DNA of 64,000 nt from Bradyrhizobium prioriisuperbiae. Lineage in GTDB: Bacteria; Pseudomonadota; Alphaproteobacteria; Rhizobiales; Xanthobacteraceae. This document shows, piece by piece, positions 24,544-32,183 of this stretch (its first letter is position 1; each line of letters starts with the position of its first letter). The stretch covers positions 1,736,001 through 1,800,000 of the forward strand of contig NZ_CP135921.1 in NCBI RefSeq assembly GCF_032397745.1, written 5' to 3'. A model generated the notes under the pieces. That model made no database searches. It saw only the letters and a list, made by a program, of their open reading frames with translations, and had not been told where the DNA came from. Both the position numbers and the translations under genes were made by a program.

Positions 24544-24561
24544 TGGTTGCGGGGATAGGTG
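24544..24561 (-). pseudogene. 3'-terminal remnant of tRNA-fMet
   Basis: On the minus strand this reads CACCTATCCCCGCAACCA, the last T-stem bases, acceptor strand CCCCGCA and ACCA of an initiator tRNA. No anticodon or D arm follows upstream. The remnant plus terminator is the usual scar of integration or deletion at a tRNA 3' end. The match is from memory of alphaproteobacterial initiator tRNAs. Confidence 0.6.
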
Positions 24562-24673
24562 CCCCCCTTGCATCGTTCCGCGTGAGCCACGGCCATGCCT
24601 GGTGAGTGGCGAGTCAATTTCCGAGTTGGGTCAGTCGACCGCGCTGATCATTTTGACAAGAGCGCCTCACAAT

Positions 24674-25495
24674 TCAGAGCCCCATATTCCCCCGCACCAT
24701 CGCCAGATACTCGGGATCGTCCATGACCTTGCGCGCGGCGATGATCTGCACGGCGTCCTGCCCCGCGATATAGCGCAACCGGTCCGTGCCATCGGTGGCG
24801 GCCTGCCAGATCGCCTCCGCGACGACGACTGGATCGGAGTGCCGGCTTCCGGCCGCTCGCATGCCAGCCATTACCTTTTCGACAAACGGCCCGTATTCTG
24901 TTTGCGCCTGATCAACATCGAACATGGAGCCGACCGTCTCGGCGAAATTGGTGTTGATCATGCCGGGTTCGATCAGCTTTACCTTCACCCCGATGGCGGC
25001 CAGTTCGAAGGACAGCGCCTCGCTCATCCCTTCGACTGCGAACTTCGAGCCGTGGTAGAGAGTGCCAAGCGGGAAGGTGATTTTCCCGCCCATGGACGAG
25101 ATATTGATGATTGTCCCTTCGCCGCGGGAGCGCATATGGGGCAGAACAGCTTTGGTGCAGAGCAGCGGCCCGATGACGTTGACGTCGAACTGCATCCTGA
25201 TCTTGTGTTCAGGGGTCGCTTCGAGAATGCCGTAAGCGCCGTACCCCGCATTGTTCAACAGCACGTCGATCGCACCAAAGCGGTCGATACCGGCGGCGAC
25301 AGCGGCCTCGACAGTCTCCAGCCTGGTCACGTCCAGCGCCGACACCAGAACGTTGTCGAGCGCATTGAGTTCGGTGTCCGCTTCGGGGTTAGCCCGAACC
25401 GTTGCGATAACGTTCCAGCCCTTATTCTGGAAAAACTTCGCGGTCATGCGGCCAATGCCGCTGCTGCATCCGGTGATGAGGATTGTCTTGGTCAT
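24674..25495 (-). CDS. SDR family oxidoreductase
   Basis: This 273-residue classical short-chain dehydrogenase has TGCSSGIG at 8-15 (NAD(P) binding), NNAG in the middle and YHGSK as the Tyr-x3-Lys catalytic pair. R at about 35 (TVRAN) suggests NADP preference, which is inference. It sits downstream of a small frame that overlaps its start (ATGA) and of an aldehyde dehydrogenase gene on the same strand, so it may act in the same oxidation pathway. Substrate unknown. Confidence 0.92.
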   Translation of the reverse strand: MTKTILITGCSSGIGRMTAKFFQNKGWNVIATVRANPEADTELNALDNVLVSALDVTRLETVEAAVAAGIDRFGAIDVLLNNAGYGAYGILEATPEHKIRMQFDVNVIGPLLCTKAVLPHMRSRGEGTIINISSMGGKITFPLGTLYHGSKFAVEGMSEALSFELAAIGVKVKLIEPGMINTNFAETVGSMFDVDQAQTEYGPFVEKVMAGMRAAGSRHSDPVVVAEAIWQAATDGTDRLRYIAGQDAVQIIAARKVMDDPEYLAMVRGNMGL

Positions 25496-25680
25496 GATTG
25501 ATCTCCTTTCAGCTCAACGATTTGAACGCATCTTTCCACGGGCCGTCTGGCCTTTGCCATGTCATGGGCATTGGTGTTGATCTCGTCGCCATCTTTCAGG
25601 TCCGCAAATGACTTGGCCTTGATGACTTGGCCTTGAACGACTTGGCCTTGAATGACTTGGCCTTGAACGAGTCTTTCCAC
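25492..25680 (-). CDS. Possible small ORF containing 15-bp tandem repeats (doubtful)
   Basis: A 62-codon frame overlaps the SDR start (ATGA). Its first third is translated from tandem repeats at 25610-25668 (four copies of about 15 bp, GACTTGGCCTTGAAC/T), giving VQGQVIQGQVVQGQV. The rest (DLKDGDEINTNAHDMAKARR) has no recognised domain. Translational coupling favours a real leader-type gene; the repeat origin favours a chance frame. Confidence 0.35.
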   Translation of the reverse strand: MERLVQGQVIQGQVVQGQVIKAKSFADLKDGDEINTNAHDMAKARRPVERCVQIVELKGDQS

Positions 25681-25745
25681 TCAGATCCCTGGCAAGGTCT
25701 GACGGATCACACCAAGGGATGTCCTTCCGGTCATCCTGGTGCCCC

Positions 25746-25798
25746 GCATCCGAAGTTCGTGATCCATTGCAGCAGTCTCTGACACGAACTTCGGATGC
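25746..25798. repeat. Long hairpin, 16-bp perfect arms
   Basis: GCATCCGAAGTTCGTG (25746-25761) and CACGAACTTCGGATGC (25783-25798) are perfect inverted repeats, with further pairing outside (GTGCCCC / GGGGCAC). It lies between the small frame and the aldehyde dehydrogenase gene. The core GAAGTTC recurs in the next hairpin. Confidence 0.85.
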
Positions 25799-25840
25799 AT
25801 CAGGGGCACTAGCAACTTTATGATTCTAGTACCGCTTTTC

Positions 25841-25893
25841 GATCTGAAGTTCCTGGGATGAGTTTGCGGCAAGCGGTGCAGGAACTTCAGATC
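25841..25893. repeat. Long hairpin, 15-bp perfect arms
   Basis: GATCTGAAGTTCCTG (25841-25855) and CAGGAACTTCAGATC (25879-25893) are perfect inverted repeats just downstream of the aldehyde dehydrogenase stop (25901 on the minus strand). It could act as a transcription end or mRNA-stabilising hairpin. No T-tract follows. Confidence 0.85.
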
Positions 25894-25900
25894 GGCGGGA

Positions 25901-27496
25901 CTAGAAATCCTTGCCGCCAAACCCGTCGACCATCATCTGCCCGGCCAGCTTGGCGAACTGTCTCCAGCTTTGATCGACCGAGAATTTGGACGCATTGGTC
26001 ATCAGGTGGTCGATCTGCTTGCGGTTGGTCAGGGCGAAGGTCTGGGCGCCGAAGTCGTCGATGATGACCGACCTCACGATGTTCTCGAAGTTCAGCCCAT
26101 TGCCAAAGTTGCCGACGCCCGAGACGAAATTTTCGGTGGTCTCACCACAGCCGCCCCATGTCAGATAAGCGTTCAGCCAGATGTTGGGCGCGACGTTGTT
26201 CACCGCGATGCCGCCGTAGCGCAGCTCGCGGAGAGCCTGGTGCACGCGGTCCTTATTTTCTTTGAACGTGGCGTTGTCGACCAGGATCATGCAGCCGAGA
26301 GAGCCTAGAAGCCGGTCATTGCAGAATGCCGTGGCTTTTGTCAGGAAGTCGTCGGCATTGTTTTCGGACTCCAGCGGCAGTTCACTGAGAATCTGGCAAA
26401 ACGCCTCGTTGTGCACGGCAAAGTCATCCTCCCCAATGCCGGGAATGAACACGAAATCGCTCTTCGGATGCGCGCCGCCTTCGGGCTTCAGCACCTCAGC
26501 CGTGGGCTGGTTTTCAAGGAATTTCTCCTTGGTCTTGTCGGCACCTGGATAATAGGTCGCGGTGCCGAAAGTTTCCTCGGCGATGGCCGTGCGCAGGGCG
26601 GTGAGGAATTGTTCTCGCTGCGGCCAGTTCCTGGAGGTGATGATCGTCTGGGGGCGGCCACATATCGCACCACCATTGAGCTTGCCCACCGACGCAATCT
26701 GGATCGCCCAATGCTTCATGTCCTTGTCGGTCCATTCACCCGGCACGATGAGACAGGGATTGTTGCCGCCGCATTCCGACACCAAGGGCGCGGAGGCAGC
26801 GTCCTGAATGGCGTGCGCCACGCCGGTCGAACCGGTGAAGTAGATCGCGTGCAGCCCATCCAATGCCGACATCTCCCGCCCCTGATCGCTGTCGATGAAA
26901 GCCAGCGCTTTCCGCTCGATCAGCGGCGCGAAGATCCTGGCCCAGACCACGTCGCTGGCCTCGTTCAACTGGTGCGGCTTGTGGATGACAGCCTTGTTGT
27001 CCAGAAACAGCGCCATCGCCATCTCGATGGAGGAGCTATAGTTCCCGGCCCCCGAAATCGCGATCACGCCCGCCGGTTTATCCAGTGGGCTGATCTGTCT
27101 GGGTTCGCCTTCAACATGCAGCAGTCCCTTGGCCTTGCCGGCAAGCAGTTTGTCCTTCTTGTGGATCGGGAAGACGTCGACCTCGTAGAGGTTGTCGCCG
27201 ATCTTGCGGCTACCATTCGCCCTAGGCATGGCGCCGGCGACCAGAGACTCGTAAAGGTGCCGGATGCCCATCAGCGTATTGCCCATGGCACTGACGGTCG
27301 TGGCGATCCCTTCGGCCCGCGATACCGCGCCTTCGCCGGCGTGGCCGCATTTCATCTTCGCATCGACCGCGCCAAGCTCTTCGGCATATTTCAGCAAGTT
27401 GCCCTGAACTTCTTCGATCAGCGCTAACCGCTCAACCGCGCTGGTGGCGGCCCAGCCTTCAGCATCGAGGCTGTCCAAGGCTTCCTGTGCATCCAT
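25901..27496 (-). CDS. Aldehyde dehydrogenase family protein
   Basis: This 531-residue protein has the ALDH superfamily signatures: E241 in SECGGNNPC and the catalytic cysteine C279 in NGGAICGRP, with FTGST at about 220-224 for the cofactor. Sequence between motifs is far from the well-known ALDH subfamilies, and the C-terminus (FTLTNRK-like FALTNRKQIDHLMTNASKF) is unusual. It probably oxidises an aldehyde, or reduces an acyl thioester, with NAD(P). A divergent AraC-type gene at 27691 is its likely regulator and an SDR follows downstream. The substrate is unknown. Confidence 0.88.
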   Translation of the reverse strand: MDAQEALDSLDAEGWAATSAVERLALIEEVQGNLLKYAEELGAVDAKMKCGHAGEGAVSRAEGIATTVSAMGNTLMGIRHLYESLVAGAMPRANGSRKIGDNLYEVDVFPIHKKDKLLAGKAKGLLHVEGEPRQISPLDKPAGVIAISGAGNYSSSIEMAMALFLDNKAVIHKPHQLNEASDVVWARIFAPLIERKALAFIDSDQGREMSALDGLHAIYFTGSTGVAHAIQDAASAPLVSECGGNNPCLIVPGEWTDKDMKHWAIQIASVGKLNGGAICGRPQTIITSRNWPQREQFLTALRTAIAEETFGTATYYPGADKTKEKFLENQPTAEVLKPEGGAHPKSDFVFIPGIGEDDFAVHNEAFCQILSELPLESENNADDFLTKATAFCNDRLLGSLGCMILVDNATFKENKDRVHQALRELRYGGIAVNNVAPNIWLNAYLTWGGCGETTENFVSGVGNFGNGLNFENIVRSVIIDDFGAQTFALTNRKQIDHLMTNASKFSVDQSWRQFAKLAGQMMVDGFGGKDF

Positions 27497-27690
27497 TTTC
27501 TGATTCCTTCTGTCAGATATGCCGGGTCGCTAAAATGCGATGAGACCCCCCTCTTCGCCATCGCGATGCACGCCAAATGGATTGCATATGGCGCCAATCT
27601 ACTGCTTGATGACGCCAGCACCTGTCATGCAGATAGCCTGCGCAAAATCCGATCACTATTGCTGAGGAGGACTCGCTGCCGGAGAAACAG

Positions 27691-28683
27691 ATGTCCGAAA
27701 CCCCGCGTTACCGCGTCGACCAGTTGCTGCGACTGGCCTGCGGGATTCTGAAAATTTCCCCGGATATCGTGCTGCGCCGCGCGCGCCTGCCCGAGCGCTA
27801 TCTTTCTGCCGACGATAAGGGCGCGACGGCAGAGGAGTATTTTGCGCTCTGGTCCGCAACGGAGGCCTGTTATGGCTCTAACGATATGGCCGATAAGCTG
27901 GGGATAACCGTCGCCCATGGGCCGTTCGTCCCTGCGTTGTTCGCCTTTTCCTGCAGCCCCGACATTCGCACCGGTGTTGAAAGGCTCGCGGTGTTCAAAC
28001 CGTTGGTCGGACCTCTCAGCATCGTCACCGAGTTGCAGGCAGATCGCTTCATTCTGCAATTGCGTCCCACGCAACCTGCATTGCAGATGCCCCCGTCGCT
28101 GGCACATACGGAGATCCTGCTGTTTCTTGAGCTTTGCCGCACGCATACGGCAACAAAAATCATGCCTCTTGAAGTCGCCCTGCCGGAGCCTGCATCGGCC
28201 GACATAGCCTATTTGGGGTGCACACCGATCAGGAAGACATTCCCGAGCATCACCTTGTCGTTGGAAGACGCGCGGCGCCCCCTGGTCAGTGAAAACACCG
28301 AAATGTGGTCTGTGTTCGAGCCAGACCTACGTCGCCAACTGGCCGACAAGCTCGCCATCAGCGGAATTCGTGACCGGCTTCGCAATGCTCTGCTGGAAGC
28401 GATCCCCAGCGGCGATACCGACAGTGATCGATTGGCGTCGCGGCTGCATGTGAGCAAGCGAAGCCTGCAACGTCACCTGCGCAACGAAGGAACGAGCTTT
28501 CAACAGGTTCTTGACGAAACCCGCGCCGACCTTGCCCGGCACTACCTTGGTCAGACGACGACGTCGCTGGATGAGATGTCCTACCTTCTTGGATACACCA
28601 GCTCAGCCTCCTTCTTTCGTGCGTTCCAGTCGTGGTTCGGCACGACCCCGACCAGCTATCGCCGGGCGCAGCTTCCCACCTGA
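27691..28683 (+). CDS. AraC-family transcriptional regulator (arabinose-binding-like N-domain)
   Basis: This 330-residue regulator has a long N-terminal sensing domain (about 1-210, DUF/Arabinose_bd type) and a C-terminal AraC helix-turn-helix pair: DRLASRLHVSKRSLQRHLRN and MSYLLGYTSSASFFRAFQSW. It is transcribed divergently from the aldehyde dehydrogenase gene, so it probably activates that gene and the SDR behind it in response to a small molecule. The start ATG 27691 follows GGAG at about 27680. Its 3' end overlaps the GIY-YIG frame on the other strand by 81 bases. Confidence 0.92.
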   Translation: MSETPRYRVDQLLRLACGILKISPDIVLRRARLPERYLSADDKGATAEEYFALWSATEACYGSNDMADKLGITVAHGPFVPALFAFSCSPDIRTGVERLAVFKPLVGPLSIVTELQADRFILQLRPTQPALQMPPSLAHTEILLFLELCRTHTATKIMPLEVALPEPASADIAYLGCTPIRKTFPSITLSLEDARRPLVSENTEMWSVFEPDLRRQLADKLAISGIRDRLRNALLEAIPSGDTDSDRLASRLHVSKRSLQRHLRNEGTSFQQVLDETRADLARHYLGQTTTSLDEMSYLLGYTSSASFFRAFQSWFGTTPTSYRRAQLPT

Positions 28684-28974
28684 TGCGATCGGCAAGCTTC
28701 GATCTGTCGCGACCGCATGCAGATAGCCCTCGATTGGCCCGAGCAAACGCTTCATCGCGAACGCCTTGCCTGAGCCAGACTTGAAACATCGTTCCAGCTC
28801 GCGCGCGTGCGTTTCGTTTGCCACAGCCACGTACGACCGCAGAGCAACCGGCAGATGGCTCCTCGCAGACAGAACTTGTCCTTGCTGATGCGACCCAAAT
28901 CGGCGACGCAGATCGTTCGTCGATCCGACGTAAATGTCGCCATTCCTGAGTTCAAGGAAATAGACGTGCCACAA
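28603..28974 (-). CDS. GIY-YIG nuclease family protein
   Basis: This 123-residue protein starts MWHVYFLELRNGDIYVGSTN, the V-Y…I-Y-V-G-S nuclease motif, followed by LRRRFGSHQQG with the conserved Arg. Small GIY-YIG proteins of this group are normally about 80-95 residues. The extra C-terminal part after about 95 is read from DNA complementary to the end of the AraC gene and is probably run-on after loss of the original stop. A nuclease role is possible; none is established for the small single-domain forms. Confidence 0.8.
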   Translation of the reverse strand: MWHVYFLELRNGDIYVGSTNDLRRRFGSHQQGQVLSARSHLPVALRSYVAVANETHARELERCFKSGSGKAFAMKRLLGPIEGYLHAVATDRSLPIASGGKLRPAIAGRGRAEPRLERTKEGG

Positions 28975-29501
28975 GCACCGGTCTCCCTACGCTCCTGCGG
29001 AGCTTCGGGAGACACCCTTCGCCCGCTTCAGGGGCTTGAAGGCTGGCGGGCCACGCCCGATGAAGATGAGCACGTGATAGCTATCTGATAATTATGCGAA
29101 TATTCCTAATTGTGCGTAACGGGCACGTTTAGCGGGAAGATGGTGAAGCCGGATGGATGTGAGATCCGCGGCATGGGCAAGCCCTTCGACCTCTGGATGA
29201 TTACCAATACGCGCCGGGAGGCCGACCAACTCGTTGAGGAACGGGTGTTCTGGGTCACGTTGTCGATCGCCCAACAGATCGGGCTCGCCCAGTACCGAGC
29301 CACCGTCGCGCCGATGCGCGGTGGCATGTCTAATAGCTGCCGGGCGCTCAAGCGCCCGGTCAGCCTGATCAGAGATCGAGCGGTGGAAATTTTACGCTGG
29401 ATCATCGCTGTCGTTGCCGTTGTCACGGCATGCAGCGGCTTGATGGTCGATTGATTTGTGCCACTCCGCGCGAAGCAGCATCTCAAAACCTGTGGGGGCG
29501 C
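28975..29501. other. Gene-poor spacer with tRNA-flank-like repeat
   Basis: No gene is supported here. A frame on the + strand (29110-29454) encodes 114 residues with one hydrophobic segment (ILRWIIAVVAVVTACS) but no recognised family or good ribosome-binding site. The segment 28985-29073 resembles sequence found beside tRNA-Ser genes and contains a 33-bp repeat shared with 31996-32028. Confidence 0.4.
29041..29073 (+). repeat. 33-bp direct repeat, copy 1 (tRNA-Ser-flank-like)
   Basis: GGCTGGCGGGCCACGCCCGA… to …GATGAGCAC matches 31996-32028 in 32 of 33 positions. Its first nine bases, GGCTGGCGG, also match 34084-34092, which span the CCA end of the tRNA-Ser gene (minus strand). A possible recombination site. 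Confidence 0.75.
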
Positions 29502-29915
29502 TCACGCTTCCAAATGCTTTTTGAAACGCAGCGTGTCGAAATATTCCGTGAAATGCGTGATCAGGCCATCCTTGGCCTCGACGCGTACGATATAGATCTG
29601 ATCGAAGGGCTTGCCGCTGGCGCTCATTGTGCCAGTGGCGGAATACTCACCAACCACCGCATCCCGCCCGACGATGCCATGCACGGTCAGCTCGCCGTTC
29701 TTCAATCCGGTGAGTAGCGACATGAACCATGTCATTCCACCGAGAATGGCCTCGCGGCCTTCCCGGAGCGTCGGGGCGTCGAAACTACCGGCATACGGCA
29801 GCTCAAACACCGCATCGTCAGCAAACAAGGCTGCCCACGCGTAAAGGTCGACCGGGAGGAGTTCGAGTGAGCGTCGCAGCAAAGCTTCGGCATCAGGGGT
29901 ATGCGTATCGGTCAT
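29502..29915 (-). CDS. SnoaL-like/nuclear transport factor 2-fold protein
   Basis: This 137-residue alpha+beta barrel protein has the family pattern LYAWAALFADDAVFELPYAG … GREAILGGMTWF … VGEYSATGTMSASGKPFDQIYIVRVEAKDG. Members are small isomerases or ligand-binding proteins; the substrate is unknown. The start at 29915 follows AAGGA at about 29921-29926. A second member of the fold lies at 31085 on the other side of a LysR gene, suggesting related functions. Confidence 0.85.
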   Translation of the reverse strand: MTDTHTPDAEALLRRSLELLPVDLYAWAALFADDAVFELPYAGSFDAPTLREGREAILGGMTWFMSLLTGLKNGELTVHGIVGRDAVVGEYSATGTMSASGKPFDQIYIVRVEAKDGLITHFTEYFDTLRFKKHLEA

Positions 29916-30032
29916 GGAAGTATCCTTTTGCTTCTTCGACCGGAGATATAGCTCGCCAACTGCCACACATTCAGCCCGAAACGCTGGAAGAACTATCCAT
30001 ACGCATGCACAATTTCCCCCTGTAAGCGATGC

Positions 30033-30959
30033 TTATCCCTGAAGGTCGTTGGCCGCCTTGACGCCGATCCGGGTAAACACAGTCGCGACCCATTCGACGA
30101 AAACCCGCAGCTTCGCATTCAGGTGGCGATTGGGCGGATAGACGACGTACAGCGGATGATGATCCCGCCGCCAATCGTCCAGAACGGACACCAGCGTCCC
30201 TGCTTCGAGATGCGGTTTAGCTGCGAAGCGGAAAGTCTGCCCGATACCGAGCCCGGTCAGCAGCGCGCTCATATGTGCCGTGCTTTCGTTAACAGCCGCG
30301 CCAGTCCGCGCTGCGACCTCGATGCTCTCCCCGCCACGCCCGAAGTGCAGCGGGAACACCCGGCCGCTCAACGCCGAGAAATAGCTCAGAATGTGATGGT
30401 GCGCCTCAAGCTGGCTTGGGTTCGAAGGCAGCCCATGTCGGGCAAGATACGCCGGCGATGCACATGTTACATAGTCCAGTTCGCAAATCCGGCGGGCGAT
30501 CAGCGTGCTGTCGTTAAGCTTCCCCCCACGGATAACACAATCCACCCCGCCGCTGACCAGATCTACCGGACGATCACTGACGCCAAGGTAAAGCTCGATA
30601 TCGGGGTAAAGCTCCCGGAAATCGGGAAGAGCGGGAATGAGCACAAGATTTGCCAGCGATGAGCCAATATCGACGCGCAGCTTGCCTTGCGGCTGCGCCT
30701 TGGTTCGCCTGGCGGCCAGATCCATTGCCAGCAGGTCATCGAGCAGGTGACGAGCACGCTCATAATAGGCGGCGCCATCGGGCGTGACGGTCAAAGACCG
30801 TGTCGTACGCTGGATGAGCTTTGTATCCAGATGGCTCTCGAGATCCGCGATGAGCTTGCTCACAGTTGATCGCGGCAGGTTGAGGAGGTCCGCAGCTTTG
30901 GCGAAGGAGCCCGCATCGGCAACCCGAACGAATGTCCGCATCGCAAGGAGTTGATCCAT
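30033..30959 (-). CDS. LysR-family transcriptional regulator
   Basis: This 308-residue regulator has the N-terminal LysR helix-turn-helix (about 3-62: LLAMRTFVRVADAGSFAKAA … LPRSTVSKLIADLESHL) and a periplasmic-binding-like effector domain. It is divergent from the SnoaL-like gene at 31085 and is the natural candidate for its control. The intergenic region 30960-31084 is AT-rich and contains an ATTTCTTATCTTTATGC stretch likely to hold the promoter. Confidence 0.93.
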   Translation of the reverse strand: MDQLLAMRTFVRVADAGSFAKAADLLNLPRSTVSKLIADLESHLDTKLIQRTTRSLTVTPDGAAYYERARHLLDDLLAMDLAARRTKAQPQGKLRVDIGSSLANLVLIPALPDFRELYPDIELYLGVSDRPVDLVSGGVDCVIRGGKLNDSTLIARRICELDYVTCASPAYLARHGLPSNPSQLEAHHHILSYFSALSGRVFPLHFGRGGESIEVAARTGAAVNESTAHMSALLTGLGIGQTFRFAAKPHLEAGTLVSVLDDWRRDHHPLYVVYPPNRHLNAKLRVFVEWVATVFTRIGVKAANDLQG

Positions 30960-31084
30960 CGGGCCCGCCCTTCTTACAGCATTGAACGCAATGGTGGATT
31001 ATAAAAACAAATTTCTTATCTTTATGCAAAATTGGCGAAGAAGGACAGTCCGCCCAGCAGACACCGCAGCAAAGGAATTTGACG

Positions 31085-31465
31085 ATGAAAACCGCTCCTG
31101 AGCTTCTCGAAGCCTACCTCGCCACGATCCAGGACCCGGCTGCCGCAGCCCAACTTTTCGCCGATGACGGGATTCTGGAATTACCTACCGTCGATGCGCG
31201 AGCCCAGGGGCCCGAGGCAATTGAACGCTTTCTCACCGGCTTCCTGGCCAGAATGCCAGGCTTTGCGTTCAAGGATATCGATATCTCGATCAAAACCGAT
31301 GAGCAGGCTTTCGGAGAGTATGGGGTAGAAGTGTACGTGCCCGCGACGGGCAAGGTTTACAAGCAGACCTATGCGGGGCGGCTCGTGGCCAAGGACGGGA
31401 AAATCAAGCTCTTGCGCGAAGCCCTTGATACGCTTGCCGCATCACGCGCCTTCAGCAACGACTAG
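31085..31465 (+). CDS. SnoaL-like protein (ketosteroid isomerase-like fold)
   Basis: This 126-residue protein has the same fold as the product of 29502-29915, with LLEAYLATIQDPAAAAQLFA … DGILELPTVDARAQG … GPEAIERFLTGFLARMPGF … EYGVEVYVPATGKVYKQTYAG. ATG 31085 has AAGGA 8-9 bases upstream; TTG 31079 is a less likely start. The divergent LysR gene probably regulates it. The biochemical role is unknown. Confidence 0.85.
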   Translation: MKTAPELLEAYLATIQDPAAAAQLFADDGILELPTVDARAQGPEAIERFLTGFLARMPGFAFKDIDISIKTDEQAFGEYGVEVYVPATGKVYKQTYAGRLVAKDGKIKLLREALDTLAASRAFSND

Positions 31466-31549
31466 CTGGTATAAGCCACCTTGCCGGTCCTACGGGCTGC
31501 TAAACAGCTGGTTTGGAAGCTTGCGCGAATTACCAGAGCAGTCCCGGCC

Positions 31550-31740
31550 AAGGCGGCTTTCATGGCGAGGAACCTGCTCGCCGCCGGGCATCGGGTCACG
31601 GTGTGAGACCGGGACCGGAGCAAGGCCGATGCCTTCATACCGCGAGGCGCTACCATCGCGGATGACATCGGCGCGGCAGCGCATGTCGGCACCGTCATGA
31701 CGATGCTGGCGAACGACGAAGCAGACGATCCGCAATTAGG
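31550..31740 (+). pseudogene. Decayed NAD(P)-dependent dehydrogenase (6PGDH/hydroxyisobutyrate type)
   Basis: The frame around ATG 31562 reads MARNLLAAGHRVTV-stop-DRDRSKADAF followed by IPRGATIADDIGAAAHVGTV and MTMLANDEA. This is the N-terminal Rossmann part of a 6-phosphogluconate dehydrogenase-like protein. A TGA at 31604-31606 replaces the tryptophan usual after TV. The start (GxIGLGxMG) and everything after LANDEA are missing. The wider stretch 31466-32183 has no intact gene. Confidence 0.85.
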
Positions 31741-31964
31741 AGGCGCCGCTGGGCTCGGCAACGGCGATTATTGGGGCGTTGCTGACGGGCAGTTGCCAAG
31801 CCAGCAAATGACGGTTCCGGCGCAAGCCGACGATCACCATGGTGCGCCTGAACGGCGAGGATTGGTCGCGAACTGAAGCTCTCCCGATTTTCGCAAGCAA
31901 ATATCGGACAATAGAGTGGAAACGGCGGTTCGCTATACCGCATGGTGATGTGCGGTGATCGGCG

Positions 31965-32028
31965 GCAATATCGCGCCATGGCGTAGAATCGGCGAGGCTG
32001 GCGGGCCACGCCCGACGAAGATGAGCAC
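31965..32028 (+). repeat. Hybrid repeat joining tRNA-Ser flank and 33-bp direct repeat, copy 2
   Basis: 31965-32004 matches 34053-34092 (the region beside and overlapping the 3' end of tRNA-Ser) without gaps in about 33 of 40 positions. 31996-32028 matches 29041-29073 in 32 of 33 positions. The segment thus links the two repeats and marks a probable junction between separately acquired pieces. Confidence 0.78.
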
Positions 32029-32183
32029 TACGTCTACGCTATAGCACTCTAAAGCCGCACGGTTTGGTTCCGGGGCTGATTGGCTCAATCTATCAGAGGC
32101 TATTAGGCATTCTCCGAATGGCTGGGTCTGATGATTAAGGGACGGTCGGCTTCCAGGATGATGGGGTTGCAAGCCGCCGCTCC

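Noticed and set aside
24527..25501. 324-codon frame antisense to the SDR at 24674-25495
   Set aside because: The SDR has full TGxxxGIG and YxxxK motifs; the antisense frame is a codon-bias effect.
25492..25680. Short repeat-bearing frame as a confident gene
   Set aside because: Kept only at low confidence because part of it is tandem repeat and the rest has no recognisable family.
26411..27427. 338-codon frame antisense to the aldehyde dehydrogenase
   Set aside because: No motif or start signal; the dehydrogenase has its catalytic Cys and Glu.
29110..29454. 114-codon frame with one hydrophobic segment
   Set aside because: No ribosome-binding site, no family resemblance, and located in repeat-derived sequence.
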